64,000 bases of DNA from Artemia franciscana (GCF_032884065.1 NC_088871.1:21216755-21280754), one strand, 5' to 3'; counted from the stretch's first letter, positions 1 to 10,675 are shown. Notes: a model not told the origin generated them from the sequence alone. Made by a program: numbers and translations.

Positions 1-1720
1 AAAAGTATAATATACAGGTGATGAAAAGAAACATTGCGCTCTGAGTTTGTAGGTCACATATTTTTGTCAGTTATGCAAGGATTTAAAATTTGTGGGTTAT
101 TGTTTGTAAATTTCTGAAATCACTACAGTGATGCACATTACTGGAACATAAAATTTTTTTTCTGCTTCATACAAATTAGTATTAAGTAACTGTGTAGGCC
201 ACAAAACATGGGAGAACTGAAAAGAAGTACTTTCCTTAGAGCACACCTTGCACTGTTCACTGTTTGAATTTCAACATTTAAACTATTGGAATAATGCAAA
301 ACAAAGCACTGCTTATACAAACTATTCAAAACTTTGGCTATTTTATGCCTTTTTTTTTTAGGTCCATTAACTTCTAGCAAAATTCAAATAACTGGTTTAC
401 ATGTCAATAGCAAGATTTGCTGCTAACACTTGTGGGAGTACAATGCACATAAAAAATACTGAATCATGGTTAGCACAAATATCAACAATGGGGTTCTGCT
501 GGCAGGTTTAGAATGTGACATTAAATTTGGGCTTCTGGTATTTAAAGTCTGTTTATGGAATTAAGGAATCAGGTTGCATTGTCATTATAGCAATGATGGC
601 TCTTATCATTTGTCTGGTTTGGTGAGTGGGGAAGAGCTCTAACCACTACTGCAGCACTATGCCATTTTAATGCACATTTTCGAGAGATCCCTCCATCCAG
701 GTGTCCATTTTAATAAATTTCCTTCATTGTCTATTTCCAACATTAATCTTAGGAGTACTCAAAGTTTCAGTTATTATTCACCTCAACTATATCTATAGTA
801 TTATCCATGATATTTTCCTTTTTCGAACAATACAGTTCGGGGCTAAATGTAAAATGAGAGCCAGAATACCTACTCAGGTGTTTACAAGGACCTTTAATTA
901 GCTAATTGGCTGTTAGTAACAGGATAACTGCACTGTGAAAAGCTATACTACAAGAAGCCTGGTTAAACAAGAAAATTACCAGTCGGCCTATTACAATAAC
1001 TCTGAGATGCCCCTGTAAACCCAATGAAAACTTTATAGCCTGCGTAGTTGTATAGTAATTTTATAAAAAAGTTGCATGTCTTGATATGCAATAGTACAGA
1101 ATACTTTACTTTGATGTGCCTCACACAGTGCTACTTATGCAGTAGTATTCAGAAGCATCCCCACCCAGGGGCGTCCTGACACCTTCCTGATTTGGGGGGG
1201 GGGGTGCAGTTTCATAATTTTACCGGAATTTTTCTGGAAGTTTTACCGGGATTGGTCGAGGCTTTACCTGAGCAAAATTCCAGTAGATTCCCTGAGCAAT
1301 AATCTCGTAGATTCCCTAAAAATCATCAAGTTCAGGTGGATTTATCAAATTTTGACTGGCACGGCTTCACTGCACCAGTCAAAATTTACCAGATTTTTTA
1401 CCAACAGACCTTCTTGGGGGGAGGGGCTGTAGTACCTCCTCCCCCCTTGGGATGCCCCTGTCCTCACCATATTCCCGTAACACCCAATCTTGCTATAGTC
1501 TGTTACAGTCATATCAGCATGTTCCTTTCACAAACCACTTCATACTACTATTTGGAGATAATTTTTCATTTGGAACAGCCTGGTAGTATGTGCTTGTAAG
1601 AATGGACATTGATCTTTGTGTTTGTATGCATAGGTTTACTCTTACTAACAGTATATTTTAAAGCTATACTACCTTGCCATTCACAAATCCTAAATTTTTC
1701 CAACAATGGCGCTCCAAAGC
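1..1720. other. non-coding stretch, no gene seen
   Basis: AT-rich sequence with only short open frames that show no splice signals or family resemblance. A run of about a dozen G bases lies near 1,194 and a C-rich/G-rich patch at 1,420-1,460. I see no RNA gene and no recognisable transposon protein here. Confidence 0.5.
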
Positions 1721-1785
1721 CTGGGTATTCCCTAATGTATGGGCATTGATCTTGTACAATAAGGCCCTGCAGCAAGGGCATACTA

Positions 1786-2350
1786 TGGTAAATTTATAGC
1801 AAACCATATAACTGGCTTTTGTATAAAGTGAATATACCACTCGGTGCATTTTTTATGCTCTTTATGAATATAATATTCACTTCTGCCGCAAATTCAGATT
1901 TAAGCACTTTTTAATCTAACCTAACGTAACCTTATTATAAAGAATTTTAGCACTGAGAAAATGTAGTATTCTTTTGTCAAAAGCGGCGCGGAGAAAATGT
2001 AGTATTATTTTGTCGGAAATGACGGATAACTTGTACTTTAATTGAAAATTCATCATTTTTAAGAGCTTAAAAAGTGCTTAAATTTGAATTTGTGGTAAAA
2101 GTGATTATTATATTCGTAAAGAACATAAAAAGGCATCAAGTGGTATGTTTGCTTTATTGGTAAGTCAGTTATATGAACTGTCATAATTTTTTGAAAATTC
2201 GCCATTGTTAAGTGCTAAAAAAGTGCTTAAGTCTGAATTTGCGGTAGAAGCGATTATTATATTCGTAAAGAGCATAAAAAAAGGCATCGAGTGGTATATT
2301 ATCTTCATACGAAAGCCAGTTATATGGTTTGCTATAATTTTACCCATACT
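1786..2350. repeat. fold-back repeat, MITE-like
   Basis: The segment at about 1,786-1,914 is an imperfect inverted repeat of 2,220-2,350: both contain the AAAAGTGCTTAA-type block, a TTCGTAAAGAGCATAAA-type block and the CAGTTATATGGTTTGCTATAA block in opposite senses. A third copy of the right-arm sequence, in direct orientation, lies at about 2,060-2,190. GGCATAGTAGT-type sequence flanks both sides (about 1,770, 2,450 and 2,495). No protein is encoded. It is a non-autonomous fold-back element or a nest of two; the family is not known to me. Confidence 0.6.
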
Positions 2351-2880
2351 ACCCCCATAACAATCTGTTTGAAAGCAAATTTAAATGTTATGTACTAAAA
2401 TTAAATCATTTTGGTGCTATAACCTGCCATTGCTGCAGGGCATAGTAGTACCCCAAGGTATGAGGACCATGCCTACACATTGGGGCACTACTATGCCTGA
2501 AATTCAAGGATTTGTGTACAAGTGATACTTTCCACCGAGTATTCAGGGATAGGCCTGCACTAGGCTAGACTGCATTACACAGCCTCTTTACCAAGAAATG
2601 GAAATGTACCATACAGTAATGGTACAGTATGCTCATTTGAACATTTGTATACTTTGCACTGTGCCATTTTCATAATCATGCACTTACTATGACTAAAGTT
2701 AACAACTTAGATAATAGCCAAGTAGATAATTAATGGCATCTGTATTTTAAAAAATCATCCTGCCATTTGTCCAAAACTCCGCTGTTTACATTTAAGTTTC
2801 AGTGACAGTTCAAATAAGCATGGCTCTATTATACAGTACAAAAGTAAAGTACTTACATAAGTTTGTTCTCTCTCTCTCTG

Positions 2881-3012
2881 TAGTTAAAAAAGTCGTCGTT
2901 CTGATCTCCACTTTTGTTCTCCAACTTTTTGTATTTCTTCTTCCTCTTCAAAGTCGAACGTGGCTTGAGCAAAATCGCCCACAGATGGCACAGACAATAG
3001 AGCGTCCGTAGT
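2881..3012 (-). other. possible terminal exon, unidentified
   Basis: On the minus strand an open frame follows a TACAG acceptor near 3,025 and ends at a TAA near 2,885. It would encode an acidic tail with an EEEEE run and a C-terminus SERRLF. No ATG is present in frame, and I see no upstream exon, so this is only a candidate. It could equally be chance open sequence. Confidence 0.15.
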
Positions 3013-3060
3013 TACAGCTGTACTCACTTGGAGAGGCTATATAGGACTAAATAAAAATTG

Positions 3061-3175
3061 GCGGCAATTATTCATCAGCGGGCCGCCGCCGGCGCGCCTA
3101 TATGTTTTCGGCGGAGGCCCGGTGAGTTATTTTCGGTGGCGCGCCGCCGACTTTCGGCGCGGCTTCGGGGATTAC
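3061..3175. other. GC-rich island with inverted GGCGCGCC motifs
   Basis: About 115 bases of strongly GC- and CpG-rich sequence inside AT-rich surroundings. CGGCGCGCC (about 3,090) and GGCGCGCCG (about 3,141) can pair around the intervening TTTTCGGCGGAGGCCCGG segment. It may be a promoter-type CpG patch between divergent units or the terminal hairpin of a transposon; the sequence does not decide. Confidence 0.4.
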
Positions 3176-3258
3176 TTCAGAGCTATATTTGACTGTACCC
3201 TCATAATCATTGAGGTTAGCTGTCTTATTCTTCCAAACTGTTTTTAACTGTGAAAATT

Positions 3259-3650
3259 CTAGCTGCATCCTTCCAGATCTTCGGCAATTTTATCCATGGC
3301 TTCCACTTCACACCTCCTTATTTCATATTTAATGCTTTCTCCACTGTCTACATTCCTTTTGTTTTCATATGATGTATCACTCAGATAATTCTTGTGCAAA
3401 CCCCTTCTCCTCTCTATTAAACATAAAGCTTTTTCTCTAATATTCCTAGCTGCAGTCTTAACTTCCTTCCCTAACACATCATCAACTTCACAAATCATTT
3501 TTCTTAAATTATTCCAACAACCTTCCGCATTGTCACATTTTAAACTCTCAAGTTTGGTATTCAACAGTTCATGGAAAGTTTCTCAAGTTTCTCTCAAAAT
3601 CTCAAAGCCTAAACAAAACTTAGGAGCTTCCTGTCTCATCATAAGCCTGC
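3259..3650 (-). mobile_element. LINE ORF2 fragment (endonuclease-RT linker)
   Basis: A minus-strand open frame of 101 codons (3,259-3,564), continuing upstream with frame breaks to about 3,650, matches the region between the endonuclease and reverse-transcriptase domains of non-LTR retrotransposons. Telling phrases are GKEVKTAARNIREKALCLI, ERRRGLHKNYL and EVEAMDKIAEDLE. No catalytic domain is present. It is a dead, truncated insertion just downstream of SEC61G. Confidence 0.7.
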
Positions 3651-3783
3651 TCCCTGTCTAAATGTGTGGTAAATATCTGTTGATTTACCAAAATATTATT
3701 AATCAGCCATGTTTTATAAAATGTTACAAAGAATAAATCATTCAACACTCGAGACAGCTGTCAATGTACACGTCAAACTAGGA

Positions 3784-3990
3784 TTACGAACCCATAATGA
3801 TATTATTGATTGGAATATGGATAAGCTTGACAAAGAAACCAATGAAGCCCATTATAGCAAATCCAATTGCTGTGGCTAAGGCTGTTTTCTGGAATTCTCT
3901 TTTATCTGGTTTAGTGCATCTCTTAATGAATCGGTAGCTATCTTTGGTGAACTGCTTCACAGGTTTGGCAAACTGAACAATTTGATCCAT
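3784..3990 (-). CDS. SEC61G: protein transport protein SEC61 subunit gamma
   Basis: This encodes the small tail-anchored subunit of the SEC61 translocon, which clamps the SEC61 alpha channel in the endoplasmic reticulum membrane. The 68-residue product starts [14 protein letters not shown] and carries the family signature [20 protein letters not shown] followed by a single hydrophobic helix ending in [14 protein letters not shown], nearly identical to the human C-terminus. The usual family length is 68 residues, so I chose the ATG at 3,990; an in-frame ATG lies 17 codons upstream, but the extension is not conserved in the family. The coding region has no intron. No poly(A) tract or flanking target duplication is visible, so I prefer a real gene over a retrocopy, although expression cannot be judged. 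A LINE fragment lies downstream and a Penelope-type 3' end upstream. Confidence 0.93.
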   Translation of the reverse strand: MDQIVQFAKPVKQFTKDSYRFIKRCTKPDKREFQKTALATAIGFAIMGFIGFFVKLIHIPINNIIMGS

Positions 3991-4084
3991 TTTGAAACAA
4001 GTAGGTTTCAAAACAAGTTGGTTATATAAAAGGGTCATCATATTTTAGTTTTGGGTTTTGTTTTAGGGTTTGGTTTTTTTATAT

Positions 4085-4142
4085 TTTTATCAGTTTATTC
4101 TGCACTGAGGACGGTCAAGCAGAGGTTTTGACTGAAATATTT
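4085..4142 (+). ncRNA. Penelope-element 3' end with hammerhead-like core
   Basis: CTGAGGA (4,105-4,111), a stem GGTCA (4,113-4,117)/TGACT (4,129-4,133) and GAAA (4,134-4,137) follow the hammerhead pattern CUGANGA-stem II-GAAA. The same arrangement recurs at 43,826 downstream of a Penelope-like GIY-YIG domain. Penelope-like retroelements are known to carry hammerhead motifs. One extra C before stem II and unclear stems I and III leave activity in doubt; this is likely a remnant. Confidence 0.45.
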
Positions 4143-4394
4143 GTATAATTTTCAATTTTTTCACTGGCTGTTAATTGTCCTTCTTCTTCGTCTCTTTTCG
4201 ATTTTGTGTTTTGTTTTAGCATTTCTTATGACGTCATATAAGCATTTTCTTATATGACTTCATGCACAGCATAAATAAGACTGTTGAGTTTCCAATTGAT
4301 CAAGTATGTATGCTATCTTTATAAGTGAGCAATAATCGCGTATTTTTTCTCGAAACACCTACTTTTTTTGGGAGAATTAGTATCTTGGGATAGT

Positions 4395-4494
4395 ATTAGT
4401 CAGAATCTAAGCGTTTTTTATTAAACATCAGAAAATATAACTCATATTTCCAAATGACGTCGTTTGGTGCCCAAATCGAAAATCAAGATCAATA
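4395..4494 (+). mobile_element. Helitron transposase fragment in a deletion derivative
   Basis: This segment is a near copy of 5,678-5,770 in the longer Helitron: the same SESKRFL and MTSLGAQIEN-coding DNA, including the TGACGTCGTT(A/T)GGTGCCC stretch. It then breaks off directly into the CCGGGACAC minisatellite, so the Rep and most of the helicase have been lost. The left end of the element was not resolved. Confidence 0.65.
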
Positions 4495-4680
4495 CACCGG
4501 GACACAGGGAATATAAACGTACACCGGGACACTCAAAGAGAAATTACAGACCGGGATGGGACACAAATGACGACCGGGACACAGGGAATATAAATGACGT
4601 CCGGGACACAGGGACACAACTACAACGGGAACGCCGGGGGCACAGGGGGATATATAAATGACGACGGGGACACAGGGAAT
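4495..4680 (+). repeat. CCGGGACAC minisatellite replacing Helitron core
   Basis: Irregular tandem array of units built from ACCGGGACACAGGGAATATA and AATGACGACCGGGACAC, about 27-30 bases each, with variants such as GCCGGGGGCACAGGGGG. It sits between an N-terminal Helitron fragment and the helicase C-terminus. The mirror-image derivative at 10,676-10,990 carries the same array on the minus strand. Confidence 0.8.
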
Positions 4681-4878
4681 ATTCGATTATCAATCACCAT
4701 CAACAAAGCTCAAGGGCAATCATTAGAAAAATGCGGTATAGATCTGAATACGGATTGTTTTTCCCATGGACAATTATATGTTGCATGTTCAAGAGTCGGT
4801 AAACCTGACACTCTATTTATATGCACAGACAATGGGACAGCGAAGAATGTTGTATATTCGCAAGTTTTACGTAGTTAA
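4681..4878 (+). pseudogene. Helitron helicase C-terminus
   Basis: The frame encodes the last part of the PIF1-type helicase domain of a Helitron transposase: SITINKAQGQSLEKCGIDL (the conserved motif near the end of superfamily 1B helicases), then GQLYVACSRVGKPDTLFI and a stop after SQVLRS. Only this C-terminal piece remains, fused upstream to the minisatellite. It marks the 3' end of the first Helitron copy on the plus arm. Confidence 0.85.
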
Positions 4879-4879
4879 A

Positions 4880-4881
<2 letters not shown>

Positions 4882-4918
<37 letters not shown>

Positions 4919-4932
4919 TCTATATATATAAA
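4882..4932. repeat. (TA)n microsatellite
   Basis: About 18 TA units, then TCTTC and more TATATATA, directly after the helicase stop codon. A shorter TA run occupies the matching place next to the Helitron end at 10,335. Confidence 0.9.
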
Positions 4933-5180
4933 AATAAGTTGTCTGTCCGTTACGCCAGATTATATCTTATCTATATATAAAAATGAAACTAAACTGAAAA
5001 GCAAACTGAAACTAAAAATGTAGAAACTGGGAATTGCATAAATATTTCTATATATTTTGACAATAGATTAAAGTAATTCGAAAACCTTATAACAGATATT
5101 TATAATTTTGAGGTTTATTATAAATTGTTGAGTGTTAGCATGCTTGGCACGTAAAATTTTTTCTAACAGTCAATGTTAGA

Positions 5181-7834
5181 ATGAACACTGACAAATTGAA
5201 AAACATTGAAAAAGATAGAATGTTACCAAAAAGCAAAACCAGGCTTGCGGTTCAAAGAGAAAGGGCCAGATTAAGAATGTGCAATTTACGTCAACGAAGG
5301 CGTGTCGAGGAACTACCAGAGCAACGCGAAACCAGACTTGCTTCTGAAAGAGAAAGTAAAAAAAGAAGGCGTGCCGAGGAATCACAAGAACAGCAAGAAA
5401 ACAGGCTTGCGGCTGATAGAGAAAGTAAGAAAAGAAAGCGTGCCGAGGAATCACAAGAGCAACCTGAAAATTATCGCCTGGCATTCAGGTACAGCCCAGT
5501 CGATGATTATAGTAGATGTGTTCAAATCGGGACTATGTGTAAAATTTGTCCCTATTGCAAGGCCTTGAAATTCAATGGTGAAACAATGGGAATGTGTTGC
5601 GCCTCAGGAAAAGTTAAACTTCCTCTATTGGCTGCACCACCAGAGCCATTGAAAACTTTGCTTACTGGAACTACGTCAGAATCTAAGCGTTTTTTATCAC
5701 AGATCAGAAAATATAACTCATGTTTCCAAATGACGTCGTTAGGTGCCCAAATCGAAAATCCAGATCAATTTATGCCTACTTTCAAAGTAAAAGGGCAAAT
5801 TTATCATAAAGCAGGGTCCCTTCTACCATTCTCAGGCGAGAATCATAAATTTTTACAATTGTACTTCATCAGTGATAGAAATTCTGAATTGAATGCACGT
5901 TGTGAAATTTCTCCCAACGTTGAAAGGACAATCGTTTCCCAATTGCAACATCTTTTCCACGAAAATAATATTTTAGTGCGTCTGTTCAAAACAGCCATCG
6001 ATTTGATGCCTACTGATACGCATAAAATTGTTATTTCCGCTGACAAAACGCCTCCTGGCCAACATGTGCGTAGATACAATGCTCCAACTATCGACGAAGT
6101 GGCAATCGTTATGGTCGGTGATCAGTTTTTATCTCGAGATATTATTCTTTATAAGCGAAACGCTCAGTTGGTAAGAATTGCTGAAACTCATCGATACTAC
6201 GATGCCCTACAATACCTATCATTTTTTGGGATGGAGCCGACGGCTATCACTTTAATATTAAATTGATGAATCCAGCCACTAACAAAGAAATGAATAAGAA
6301 ATGCAGTGCAATGCATTATTATTCCTATAGACTAATGATTCGGCAGGATGAAGATAATTACATTTTAAAATGACGCCAATTGTTTCACCAATATGTCGTT
6401 GATATGTATGCAAAAATTGAATCAGAACGTTTGCTATATATCCGCCTGAACCAGACCAAGCTCCGCTCTGAACAATACATTCATTTGCGAGATGCAGTTG
6501 TAAATGACGGTAATACCACAAACGTTGGAAGATTAACGATTTTACCTTCGTCATATGCTGGCAGTCCCCGTCATATGCATGAATATGCTCAAGATGCTAT
6601 TGCGTATGTTCGTCTCTATGGTCGTCCAGATTTATTTATTACATTTACATGTAATCAATCTTGGGACGAGATACAGCAGCTTTTACTTCAAGGACAATCG
6701 GCGGTTCATAGACATGACATTACGGCCCATGTCTTCCGGCAAAAGTTGAAATCACTGATAAACTACATAGTAAAACTTGAAGTATTTGGGTCAGTGCGAT
6801 GCTGGATGTACTCAGTGGAATGGCAAAAACGAGGTTTGCCACACGCACATATACTAATCTGGCTACATAATAAAATTACGTCTAACGAAATTGATGATGT
6901 GATTTCCGCTGAAATACCTGATGAAAATATCGATAAGGGGTTATATGATGTTGTTGTAAAAAATATGATACATGGACCTTGCGGTGCATTGAACGAAAAT
7001 TCACCATGCATGGCCAAAGGAAAGTGCACAAAGCAATATCCTCCAATTTTAGTATCCAACACAATTACTGGCAATGATGGTTGCCCACAATATAGAAGAA
7101 GATCTACTGAAGATGGCGGTAAAACAGCAATAATAAAGAAGCGTAACGGTACCACCATCGAAGTAGATAACCAGTGGGTTGTTCCATATTCCCCATTATT
7201 ATCAAAAACATTTAATGCACACATAAACGTTGAATACTGTAACTCCGTAAAGGCAATCAAATACATATGTAAATACGTCAACAAAGGCAGTGACATGGCA
7301 GTTTTTGGCTTGCAGTCCGAAATCAAAGATATCGACGAAATCGTAAAATATCAGGCTGGAAGATACATCAGCAGTAATGAAGCTGTTTGGCGAATTCTTT
7401 CATTTCCGATACATGAACGTAGTCCAGCTGTTGTTCACTTAGCGGTACATTTACAGAATGGTCAACGTGTTTATTTCTCGGACACCAACGTGCAACAAAG
7501 AGCCCTGAATCCACCGGATACAAAGTTAACTGCTTTCTTTTCGCTATGCAAAAATGATTATTTTGCAAAAAAACTGCTGTATACTGAAGTGCCTTCGTAT
7601 TACACGTGGAATACTAAAAATAAAGTATTTGAACGTCGAAAACAGGGTAAGTCAGTCGACGGCCAACCTACCATCTTCAAAGATACCACGATAGGAAGAC
7701 TCTACACCGTTCACCCCAATCAACATGAATGCTTCTTTCTACGCCTGCTTTTGGTGAATGTACCCGGTCCAACGTCCTTTGAGTATTTGAGAACTGTAAA
7801 CGGTACTATACATGACACTTACCGTAGTGCATGC
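5181..7834 (+). pseudogene. Helitron Rep transposase, N-terminal two thirds (plus copy)
   Basis: This is a decayed Rep/helicase transposase gene for rolling-circle transposition. The N-terminus (5,181-6,212) has a basic repeat (RESKKRKRAEESQEQ type), a CxxC cluster near CKICPYCKALKF and the Helitron-like N-terminal domain. The Rep nuclease shows the HUH motif in RGLPHAHILIWL (about 6,830) and the paired tyrosines in KYICKYVNKG (about 7,260-7,290). Two lesions kill it: a one-base loss near 6,214 (the frame resumes at WDGADGYHFN) and an in-frame TGA at 6,371-6,373. The remainder (6,380 on) is open until 7,834, where the sequence abruptly continues as the minus-strand copy; the helicase is therefore missing from this arm. 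Confidence 0.9.
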
Positions 7835-8940
7835 CAGAATCAGTTTTATCACAAACGTTTTACCAGTACCTCCTGGCGCATCCAAAAAGAAAATTTCTCC
7901 AACGTTGTTTTCGACACAATGCATTATCCTATCATAAATGTCTTCTTGTTCCGACGTTAACTTGGAAATGTTATTTTGTACATACGACAATAGATCACTC
8001 TTACTGTAACTTTGTTCACGATCCAATTCTACACATGTCGAAACAGCAGCGGTACGATTAGGTGAAGGCATTCCCAAATCCTGAAGAGGTTTGTTTGCCA
8101 TACATACGCACAAATCTTCTATAATAACTAAAGTGTAGTTATAAATTTCTGATGTAAAATCAAAAGTCATATCCGACGTCTCTAACCGTTTTCGATGGAG
8201 TATATCTTCGGACATTTTCGATTTATATTTTCCCCATAACTCTGTAGGAGCTGAAGGAGAGCAAGTTGTTAGAATGATTCCAAACAATGCACGAATTTGA
8301 CTTGGAGTTGACGTTTCGCACACGTCATTGATGCAGTTATCCCAGTGTTGGTCATTCTCCAATAAATTCAGAGCTTGGCATGCACTACGGTAAGTGTCAT
8401 GTATAGTACCGTTTACAGTTCTCAAATACTCAAAGGACGTCGGACCGGGTACATTCTCCAAAAGCAGGCGTAGAAAGAAGCATTCATGTTGATTGGGGTG
8501 AACGGTGTAGAGTCTTCCTATCGTGGTATCTTTGAAGATGGTAGGTTGGCCGTCGACTGACTTACCCTGTTTTCGACGTTCAAATACTTTATTTTTAGTA
8601 TTCCACGTGTAATACGAAGGCACTTCAGTATACAGCAGTTTTTTTGCAAAAAGAATCATTTTTGCATAGCGAAAAGAAAGCAGTTAACTTTGTATCCGGT
8701 GGATTCAGGGCTCTTTGTTGCACGTTGGATCCCGAAAAATAAACACGTTGACCATTCTGTAAATGTACCGCTAAGTGAACAACAGCTGGACTACTTTCAT
8801 GTATCGGAAATGAAAGAATTCGCCAAACAGCTTCATTACTGTTTATGTATCTTCCAGCCTGATATTGTACGATTTCGTCGATATCTTTGATTTCGGACTG
8901 CAAGCCAAAAACTGCCATGTCACTGCCTTTGTTGACGTAT
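7834..8940 (-). pseudogene. Helitron Rep tail and helicase Walker A (minus copy)
   Basis: Read from 8,940 down, this copy matches the plus copy's 7,265-7,834 (VNKGSDMAVFG through SACQ) and then goes on into the helicase. The Walker A motif DAPGGTGKTFVIK lies near 7,860. A one-base change near 8,645 shifts the frame between the two open segments (8,625-8,918 and 7,739-8,659). The remaining helicase motifs are absent because the sequence turns back into the plus copy at 7,834. Confidence 0.88.
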
Positions 8941-8944
8941 TTAA

Positions 8945-9549
8945 TTTATTTATAACCCACTAAGTACATTAAACTGTGGAGTAAATACACAAAAAAAGAA
9001 AAAACAAGACAAAAAACATAACAACATAAATAACAGCAGCATAACAACATACAACATAAATAAATTACCTCCATTCAAAAGATGGTCAAAAACACCGATC
9101 ATTTGCCGAGTTTTAAGACATATATCTTTAGATAAATGTTTCAGTCGCGAGGGCGCATCAACGATGTCAAATTTAGAGACGACTGTATGATTCCGATACC
9201 ACCGAGGCAGACGTAGCAAATACTTGCAATACTTAAAATATCCTGAGCGTATTTTCTGTGTATCCTTCTTGCGAAGGAGGAAAGCAAAACCAGAAAGATA
9301 AAAAACAGCAGGGGCACAAAAACTAGAATAAAGACGGCATAGTCCATTTCGGTTATATCGACCACGATTTGATGAAATTTTCGCGTATCCAACCCGCATA
9401 CTTTTCAGCACGCTGGACGTAATAGCGGAGCAAGTAGACGAAAGTGACGTGGAAAAAGAGAGACCCAACCATTTAATACTTGCTGAACATGGTATAGCTG
9501 AAGAACCCAAGCAAAGAGGTGATGCTGGTGGAGGACTCCCAAAACACAA
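8945..9549 (-). mobile_element. LINE reverse-transcriptase C-terminal fragment inside the Helitron
   Basis: A 199-codon minus-strand frame resembles the thumb and C-terminal part of a non-LTR reverse transcriptase: IKWLGLSFSTSLSSTCS, SMRVGYAKISSNRGRYNRNG and KYLLRLPRWYRNHTVVS. No palm motifs (YADD type) are present. It interrupts the minus Helitron between the AHINV and KYVNKG codons of the Rep domain, removing the segment with the first catalytic tyrosine. It is therefore younger than the Helitron copy or was captured by it. Confidence 0.7.
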
Positions 9550-9561
9550 AAATGCACACGT

Positions 9562-10211
9562 TTATGTGTGCATTAAATAATTGCCAGTAATTGTGTTGGG
9601 CACTAAAAGTCGAGGATATTGCTTTGTGCACCTTCCTTTGGCCATGCATGGTGAATTTTCGTTCAGTGCACTGCAAGGTCCATGTATCACGTTTTTTACA
9701 ACAATATCATATAACCCCTTATCGACATTTTCATCAGGTATTTCAGCGGAAATCACATCATCAATTTCGTTAGAAGTAATTTTATAATGTAGCCAGATTA
9801 GTATATGTGCGTGTGGCAATCCTCGTTTTTGCCATTCACTGAGTACATCCAGCATCGCACTGACCCAGGTTGCTATTGTGATTCCTCGGCACGCTTTCTT
9901 TTGGTGATTTGTCTTTGAGACGCAAGCCTAATTTCACGCTGTTGTTGTGATTCCTCGGCACGCTTTCTTTTCTTACTTTCTCTATCAGCAGCAAGCCTGT
10001 TTTCTTGCTGTTCTTGTGATTCCTCGGCAAACCTTCTTTTTTCACTTTCTCTTTTAGCAGCAAGTCTGGTTTCGCGTTGCTCTGGTAGTTCCTCGGCACG
10101 CTTTCTGTTCTTACTTTCTCTATCAGAAGCAAGTTTTTTGGCATAGACTCTTTGAGCAGCTTCCTCGGCTGTTGCCATTGTAGGTTCTTCAGTCATTTTA
10201 CAATTAAACAT
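9562..10211 (-). pseudogene. Helitron N-terminus fused to Rep by deletion (minus copy)
   Basis: From 10,211 down: an ATG-initiated frame with four basic repeats of the RESKKRKRAEESQ type (10,211-9,873), then, after a break, the Rep core with the HUH motif RGLPHAHILIWL (9,855-9,562). About 1.3 kb that separate these in the plus copy is absent, so the N-terminal repeats run almost directly into the codons for GSVRCWM. The LINE fragment follows at 9,549. Confidence 0.85.
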
Positions 10212-10347
10212 TTTTCCGTGAACGAATGTCTAAAATACCTTTAATGACGTCATCGTCATAACAAAAATGACGACAACTAACTTCATGACGACATGATGAC
10301 ATGACGTCAGTAGACAGACACACAGACAAACAACATATATATATATA

Positions 10348-10470
10348 CTAGCTATTGGGGTGGCCTTTCGCGCCACCCCAACACCTAGTTGGTGGGGCCT
10401 TTCGCGCCCCCCCAAGCCCTCCCGCGCGCGTAAGTCGTTACGCGCCATATTAGTTACGCGCCATTGTAGT
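10348..10470 (-). mobile_element. Helitron 3' terminal hairpins ending CTAG
   Basis: On the minus strand the helicase C-terminus is followed by GGCGCGTAACGACTTACGCGCG, a GGGGGGCGCGAAAGGCCCC hairpin, GGTGTTGGGGTGGCGCG/CCACCCCAAT and a terminal CTAG at 10,348-10,351 next to a TA run. GC-rich 3' hairpins closing on CTRR beside T are typical of Helitrons and Helentrons. The next copy begins on the far side of the TA run. Confidence 0.75.
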
Positions 10471-10522
10471 TGTGTCCCTGTGTCCCACCTGTGAATAGAG
10501 ATAGATATAAATATATGTTTTT

Positions 10523-10670
10523 AACTACGTAAAACATGCGAATATACAACATTCTTCGCTGTCCCATTGTCTGTGCATATAAATAGATTGTCAGGTTTAC
10601 TGACTCTTGAACATGCAACATATAATTGTCCATGGGAAAAACAATCTGTATTCAGATCTATACCTCATTA
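10523..10670 (-). pseudogene. Helitron helicase C-terminus (minus derivative)
   Basis: Reverse-strand counterpart of 4,730-4,878: it encodes SHGQLYVACSRV-like and NGTAKNVVYS sequence and the same stop before AAAACATATAT. It lies between the minisatellite (10,676-10,990) and the terminal hairpins, so this derivative keeps N-terminus, minisatellite, helicase tail and 3' end. Confidence 0.8.
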
Positions 10671-10675
10671 TTCTA

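Noticed and set aside
3991-4041. N-terminal extension of SEC61G from an upstream ATG
   Set aside because: The family starts at MDQ; the extra 17 codons are unlike any SEC61 gamma and read as 5' untranslated sequence.
4495-4680. CRISPR-like array
   Set aside because: Units are contiguous without unique spacers and the context is eukaryotic Helitron sequence.
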